From Mesobacillus selenatarsenatis SF-1 (GTDB lineage: Bacteria > Bacillota > Bacilli > Bacillales > Cytobacillaceae): 60,935 nucleotides of DNA. Under the pieces are notes generated by a model, which saw only the letters and a program-made list of their open reading frames with translations, was not told where the DNA came from and ran no database searches. Location: the NCBI RefSeq assembly GCF_000813125.1, contig NZ_BASE01000043.1, positions 1 through 60,935 of the forward strand, given 5' to 3'. Below are positions 56,757 through 60,935 of the stretch, one piece after another; the stretch's first letter is position 1; each line of letters starts with the position of its first letter. The position numbers were made by a program, and so were the translations under genes.

Positions 56757-57567
56757 AACCCAAAGGATATGATTTTCGTTCCCCTTTGGAGAAGGTGATA
56801 ATTTCTTCGTAACCCACCTGCCTGGCAAGGGTCAGAGCCTGATCAAAATCAGCACCGACATGTTCAGGTACATGGGCATCCGATGACAAGACAATTGGTA
56901 TATGCTTATCAAAGCACATCTGCAATAGCCTTTTATCGGGATATAATGTCTGAGTAGGCTTCCTCAAGCCTGCTGTGCTTATTTCCACACAGGTCTTGGA
57001 TTGTGTCAATGCTGTTGTTGCCCTATCATACTGTTCCAATAGGAAACTTTCATCCTCAGGGACATATTTAAAAATCTTCACAAGATCAATATGCCCGATT
57101 ATATCAAACAGATTTGATTGCGCCAGTGTTACTACCTGGTCAAAATATCTTCGATAAACTTCATAAACATCTCTTCTGTCCCATTCTTTGCGATACTCGG
57201 CAAGGTCGATGCCGAAATCACCAATCCAATGGATCGATCCAATTACATAATCAAAGTCATAGCTTTTGATGAACTGTTCCATCTCCTTATGCTTGCCAGG
57301 AGTGTAGTCCATCTCGATCGACATTTTCACGTCAATTTCGTTTCTCCAGGCTTCCTCAAAAAGATGGACATAATCAGCCATATCATAGTATCTTCGTTCA
57401 TCCACCCAGCTGTTGCGTAAAATATCTGCAGTCTGATAGAAGTGATATGCATGCTCAGAAATCCCGAAATGCTGGATTCCCTTTTCATTGGCTGTATCAG
57501 TAAACTGTTTTAAATAATCCAGCGTCAATGTGCCTCTTTCCAGATGGTTGTGGTAATCCGTCAGCAT
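56755..57567 (-). CDS. PHP-domain phosphoesterase, histidinol-phosphatase-like
   Basis: A 270-residue PHP-fold protein. Metal motifs are DYHNHLE, GISEHAYHF, MSIEMDYTPG, IGSIHWIGD, IGHIDLVK and SSDAHVPEH. Related to HisJ/HisK histidinol phosphatases but not next to his genes, so the substrate is uncertain. The ATG at 57567 has AAAGGGG 9 bases upstream; the frame extends to 57627. It is not part of the B. subtilis serA-rsiX order as I know it. Confidence 0.83.
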   Translation of the reverse strand: MLTDYHNHLERGTLTLDYLKQFTDTANEKGIQHFGISEHAYHFYQTADILRNSWVDERRYYDMADYVHLFEEAWRNEIDVKMSIEMDYTPGKHKEMEQFIKSYDFDYVIGSIHWIGDFGIDLAEYRKEWDRRDVYEVYRRYFDQVVTLAQSNLFDIIGHIDLVKIFKYVPEDESFLLEQYDRATTALTQSKTCVEISTAGLRKPTQTLYPDKRLLQMCFDKHIPIVLSSDAHVPEHVGADFDQALTLARQVGYEEIITFSKGERKSYPLG

Positions 57568-57634
57568 AGTAGCCATCCCCTTTGTAACCGTTTTACCTAT
57601 TATACTTTCAGATAATAACCGGTACAAGGATAGA

Positions 57635-58597
57635 TTATCGGGTAATTAATATTTGCTGAGGTCTTATTGTGTCAGATGTCAGATTGTTCAACGCTTTTAA
57701 TTTTTCAATAGAGGTGTTTGTCTTTCTTGCGATTGAATGCAGTGTATCCCCTGATGCAACGACATAACTCTTATCATCTAATTTCTCGATTATTAATATA
57801 TCACCATGAGAGATATGGCTATTATTTATGTTATTTATTTGCTTAATCGCTTCTACCGTAGTGTTATATTGTCGTGCTATCGACCAAAGAGTCTCTCCTC
57901 TTTGGACGGTATGCTTCTCCTGTTTTTCTTTTGACGGAGTGACCGCAGCCACTGAATCTATTTTCACACTTTCAGAACTTACATTCTCACCTTGATTATT
58001 AATGTAGGTGTCATCGGTCAGACGCAGCTTCGCGATTGTTTCCAGAGACACTTCATTACTTTTTTGCTCCATAGCTACTACAGGCTGTCCCACAGCTGCT
58101 TCTCCCAAAGCCAATACAGGATCTACGGCATTTTCCTTTTCATATGTCCATTTTTCTTCATGGATTTCAAAATGCAGATGAACTCCAGAAGAATCCCCTG
58201 TGTTTCCCATCAGGCCGATAATATCACCTTGCTTAACGACCTGTCCTTCTTTTACATTCCTTTTGTTCAAATGGGCGTATACAGTTTCCAGATTGTTATC
58301 ATGCTTAATGAAAACAACATGTCCATATGAGCCCGAATAATATGACTTTGTTACAACTCCTTTATCAACACTATGTATAGGTGTTTTGAATTCACCTGCA
58401 ATATCAATCCCCTTGTGGTGGCCATGGCGCGTTCCATATAAATCCGTAACGACCCCCTCAGCTGGCCAAACCCAATTTGAAGTCAATTCCTTTATATCGA
58501 GCATTTCTGCCTGAGAGTGCTTTCCGCCAAGAAATAGCAAGCTGATACAGAGTGCCATTAACCCAGCAATGAGTAAACGCTTTATGTAATCCTGCAT
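57635..58597 (-). CDS. M23 endopeptidase with two LysM domains
   Basis: A 320-residue exported protein. Signal or membrane segment (about 8-27), then an M23 (LytM) peptidase with HHKGIDIA and HLHFEIHEE, supplying the zinc ligands HxxxD and HxH. Two LysM domains lie near the C-terminus (GETLWSIARQYN and GDTLHSIARKTN). Probably cuts peptidoglycan cross-bridges. The ATG follows AAGGAGGAAG. Co-oriented with the PHP gene but not known to be linked. Confidence 0.88.
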   Translation of the reverse strand: MQDYIKRLLIAGLMALCISLLFLGGKHSQAEMLDIKELTSNWVWPAEGVVTDLYGTRHGHHKGIDIAGEFKTPIHSVDKGVVTKSYYSGSYGHVVFIKHDNNLETVYAHLNKRNVKEGQVVKQGDIIGLMGNTGDSSGVHLHFEIHEEKWTYEKENAVDPVLALGEAAVGQPVVAMEQKSNEVSLETIAKLRLTDDTYINNQGENVSSESVKIDSVAAVTPSKEKQEKHTVQRGETLWSIARQYNTTVEAIKQINNINNSHISHGDILIIEKLDDKSYVVASGDTLHSIARKTNTSIEKLKALNNLTSDTIRPQQILITR

Positions 58598-58781
58598 TTT
58601 CTTCCTCCTTAACTTTTTACTCCCTTTCCATCCCTATGACAGCCTGTACGGAATTAGAACTGTATGGTTGAAAAAGCAGCAGCTAAAAAAGCACATTCGT
58701 TATAATTGGTGGGAAACTGCTTTTTTATGCAAAAGAAGGAAAATTTGTTTATTCAAACGGAGTTTCACAATTCCAATCCAC

Positions 58782-58810
58782 AAAAAAAGAAAGACCAAAT
58801 GGCCTTTCTT
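58782..58810 (-). terminator. Terminator after rsiX
   Basis: The stem AAGAAAGGCC / GGTCTTTCTT (one G-T pair), then TTTTTG on the minus strand. Confidence 0.85.
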
Positions 58811-60055
58811 CTAGTTAATATTTTTCTTGTTTGGAGCGAGTGGCAGCGGAAGGACTTCGTTCAAATTGAAAGGTCCAAGCTGATCGATGTTTGCATTTGT
58901 GAACCTGACACCAGAGTAATCAAACTCACTCGCCGTCATTAAAATTGCTTCAAGATTTGGGAGGAAGCTTTCGTCCAGAGTTGTATTCTTGTCTAATGTA
59001 ATTTCTAATATATCATCTTCAGTTTTCTTGGTTTGTGCCTGGCTGAAATCTTCTGGAAGTGATGCTGAGAGGTAACCTGTTTCATCACCTTTCCACATCT
59101 GTGCGAAGGCTTCCCCTATTGTTTTATGCTGTTCTGTTGTCGGCACAAGGTACGGATTTGGCATACCTTCAACTGTCAAGAACAAGTACGCCCTTCTAGT
59201 TTTTGCTTCTGCGTTGAGTGGAAGTTCATCCATTGGGCCAAAGTTGCCCACATCAATACCCGGTTTTCCTTCAGTTGTAAGGATGATTTTACTTATACCC
59301 GCTATGGAGAAATTCTGCGTCATAGTCTCAACAAACATTTTGTTTGGTGTACTTCCGTCTCGATAAGGGTGATTTTGCTTCACATCCATGGTCAAAGTCT
59401 TAGTAGCTTCATCGAAGTTCCAGGTTGCACCCATAGGATAATAATCGGTCAATCCCCATTCCTTTTCCATTAGCTTCGGCATCGTTTCCGTATAGCTATC
59501 AATCCAAGACTTTCCTTCTTCCTTCAGAGCTGTTACCGTAACTGGAACGATCGCCATCACCTGCTCGTCAGGAACTGCATAGGTAAGGATTTCGGATGTC
59601 TCGGTGTCTACCTCTTCTGCATATAAAGAAATCAGGCCGTCATAAGGGTTTGCATTATCCATTGCTGCGAACTTTTTGCTCTTTTCTTCAACCTCACCAT
59701 CTGCTGCATCCATCATGAGAGTGCTCTCCTCCTGGCTTGCACTTTCATTTGCCGTATCATCCTTGACAGCTGTATCCATCTCCATGGATGACTTTGCATC
59801 AGAAGCATAGTTGCTTTCAATGCTTTTATCGGCGGAGTGGTTCACACCCATCAATCCTGGTGAAAGGATGAAGGCAAGGAAAAGTACGGCTGCCAGCGCA
59901 GCACCCGGAATGACCCATGTCGGCATTTTCTTTCTTTTTTCAACACGATGGGCGATATTCTGATAAATGTCACGAGAGTCGCGATGATCTTTAACCTTAG
60001 GCATTTGGCCGAGGATTTCTTCTAGCTGCTTATCGCTTAGCTGTGACTTTTTCAC
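58811..60055 (-). CDS. rsiX: Anti-sigma-X factor RsiX
   Basis: A 414-residue single-pass membrane protein. The cytoplasmic N-terminus binds sigma-X; the membrane helix is at about 46-65; the rest is extracellular, beginning with a long Ser/Ala/Asp/Glu linker. MKKSQLSDKQLEEILGQMP-VKDHR matches RsiX. It is about 46 residues longer than the B. subtilis protein as I recall it, mainly in the linker. GTG start with GGAAGGG. It overlaps sigX by 26 bp. Confidence 0.9.
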   Translation of the reverse strand: MKKSQLSDKQLEEILGQMPKVKDHRDSRDIYQNIAHRVEKRKKMPTWVIPGAALAAVLFLAFILSPGLMGVNHSADKSIESNYASDAKSSMEMDTAVKDDTANESASQEESTLMMDAADGEVEEKSKKFAAMDNANPYDGLISLYAEEVDTETSEILTYAVPDEQVMAIVPVTVTALKEEGKSWIDSYTETMPKLMEKEWGLTDYYPMGATWNFDEATKTLTMDVKQNHPYRDGSTPNKMFVETMTQNFSIAGISKIILTTEGKPGIDVGNFGPMDELPLNAEAKTRRAYLFLTVEGMPNPYLVPTTEQHKTIGEAFAQMWKGDETGYLSASLPEDFSQAQTKKTEDDILEITLDKNTTLDESFLPNLEAILMTASEFDYSGVRFTNANIDQLGPFNLNEVLPLPLAPNKKNIN

Positions 60056-60581
60056 TAGTCATCCCTTCCTTTTCAATCATTTCTTCCATCAGCTTTTTCA
60101 ATGTCTTTAGAGCACGGTGCTGAGTCGTCTTTACCTTACTTTCCGTCCATGATAAAGCTTCTGCTGTTTCGCTGATAGTTAACTCATGTATATAGCGCAT
60201 GATGATGACCATTCGCTGGTCAACCGTGCATTGGTCAAGGCACTTGTACATCATTTGAATCTCTTCACTTTGGAGTGCCATTTCTTCAGGAAGGGGCTGA
60301 TCGTCCCTTACCTGGCGTGCAGACATATCAAAGGATTCAAGTAATCGCTGCTTCCAGCCCTTTTGTTTGCGGAAATGATCAATCGCAACATTTTTGGCAA
60401 TCGAAAACAGCCATGTCTTTTCACTGCTCTTTCCTTCAAACCGGTCGTATGCCTTCAAAACACGAATGTATACTTCCTGTACAAGGTCTTCAGCCAGCTC
60501 CCTGCTTTTAACCATATAAAATAAAAATTGAAAAACGTCATGATGATATTTTTGATACAATTCATCAAAAACGGAGTTCAT
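60030..60581 (-). CDS. sigX: ECF sigma factor SigX
   Basis: A 183-residue ECF sigma factor. Region 2 (VFQFLFYMVKSRELAEDLVQ, then YDRFEGKSSEKTWLFSIAKN) and region 4 (QRMVIIMRYIHELTISETAEAL, then ESKVKTTQHRALK) closely match SigX. In B. subtilis it controls cell-surface modification and antimicrobial-peptide resistance. I use the ATG at 60581, after GGAGG; the upstream ATG at 60605 has no ribosome site. A sigma-X type promoter precedes it. Confidence 0.95.
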   Translation of the reverse strand: MNSVFDELYQKYHHDVFQFLFYMVKSRELAEDLVQEVYIRVLKAYDRFEGKSSEKTWLFSIAKNVAIDHFRKQKGWKQRLLESFDMSARQVRDDQPLPEEMALQSEEIQMMYKCLDQCTVDQRMVIIMRYIHELTISETAEALSWTESKVKTTQHRALKTLKKLMEEMIEKEGMTSEKVTAKR

Positions 60582-60612
60582 AGCTCTATTCGCCTCCGTA
60601 TTCATTAGATTA

Positions 60613-60638
60613 GTCGTAAAGTATTAATAAAAGTTTCA
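60613..60638 (-). promoter_or_regulatory. Sigma-X autoregulatory promoter
   Basis: On the minus strand: TGAAAC (60638-60633), 16 bp, CGAC (60616-60613). It fits the ECF/sigma-X consensus (TGtAAC, CGAC). 32 bp before the sigX start. Confidence 0.85.
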
Positions 60639-60716
60639 TATTAACTATATTATTTTTAGAATGGAAATGGAAGGAATTTTCGAGGACAAAATATTTGTTC
60701 AAGCCACAGGGATAAT

Positions 60717-60935
60717 ATAAATAGGGCGTATCAAGATGGACATTTTCTTCCATATTTCACGTTTTTTTGTCCGTCATGAACCTGATGACGAACACTTTCT
60801 GCGATAATTCATGATTTCTGTCCGTGATGAACCTGATGACGGACACTTCTCTTCAATATTTCTTGATTTCTGTCCGTCATGAACCGAATGACGGACACTT
60901 TTCTTCAATATCTCATGATTTTTGTCCGTCATGAT
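60717..60935. repeat. Tandem array of 25-bp palindromes with a 52-bp period (array D2)
   Basis: Units begin at 60717 (degenerate, right arm only), 60769, 60820, 60872 and 60924 (cut by the window end). The arms GTCCGTCAT and ATGACGGAC enclose a 7-base loop; linkers are 26-27 bp. Steps are 52, 51, 52 and 52 bp. It lies 78 bp upstream of the sigX -35 box and runs out of the window. Confidence 0.93.

Overview
The window is a chromosomal segment of a member of the Bacillaceae. Gene content and order follow the Bacillus subtilis region running from ypjB through qcr, aro, spoIVA, gpsA, cmk, sleB, gudB, recQ and fer to serA and sigX. Low G+C, GGAGG-type ribosome sites, frequent TTG and GTG starts, and sporulation and germination genes (ypjB, spoIVA, ypeB, sleB, cotJABC) fit this. 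The intergenic repeat families look like those I associate with soil or marine Bacillus relatives such as Mesobacillus or Cytobacillus. That genus-level guess is inference only. About 65 protein genes are supported, nearly all on the minus strand. No tRNA, rRNA, CRISPR array, prophage or transposase was seen.

Layout: (1) 1-8 kb holds a membrane metallopeptidase, ypjB and ypjA, the menaquinol:cytochrome c reductase operon (ypiF-qcrA-qcrB-qcrC), then ypiB and ypiA. (2) 8-16.6 kb holds the aromatic supraoperon cheR-aroC-aroB-aroH-hisC-tyrA-aroA; the trp genes that lie between aroH and hisC in B. subtilis are absent. (3) 16.9-24.5 kb holds ndk, the heptaprenyl-diphosphate/menaquinone cluster hepS-menG-hepT, mtrB (TRAP), folE, hbs and spoIVA. 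(4) 24.8-35.7 kb holds yphF, yphE, gpsA, der, the yphA-yphB pair with a small partner, ypzI, fni, ypfD, plsC, cmk, ypfB and the PilZ protein ypfA. (5) 35.9-43.5 kb holds ypeB-sleB (spore cortex lysis), prsW, ansA, ypdA, gudB and mecB. (6) 43.6-53.6 kb holds a predicted B12-binding MerR regulator, ypbG, a membrane protein, a CBS protein, the cotJABC coat operon, ypbF, ypbE, ypbD, recQ, ypbB and ferredoxin. (7) 54-60.9 kb holds an FMN riboswitch with ribU, then serA, a PHP phosphoesterase, an M23/LysM endopeptidase, and rsiX-sigX behind a near-consensus sigma-X promoter.

The most unusual content lies between the genes. Two tandem arrays with a 52-bp period (5444-6041, about 12 copies; 60717 to the window end, about 5 copies) are built from a 25-bp palindrome plus a 27-bp linker. 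They share an outer shell (GTCCG...CGGAC), but the inner palindrome differs between arrays in a compensating way. One lies upstream of the ypiF-qcr operon, the other upstream of sigX. A weaker array with a 53-bp period lies between ansA and ypdA. Besides these there are four copies of a roughly 190-bp MITE-like element with about 26-bp imperfect terminal inverted repeats, four copies of a roughly 180-260 bp GC-rich element, and two copies of an element bounded by GTTGATT/AATCAAC. I regard the phased palindrome arrays as the best candidate for an undescribed system.
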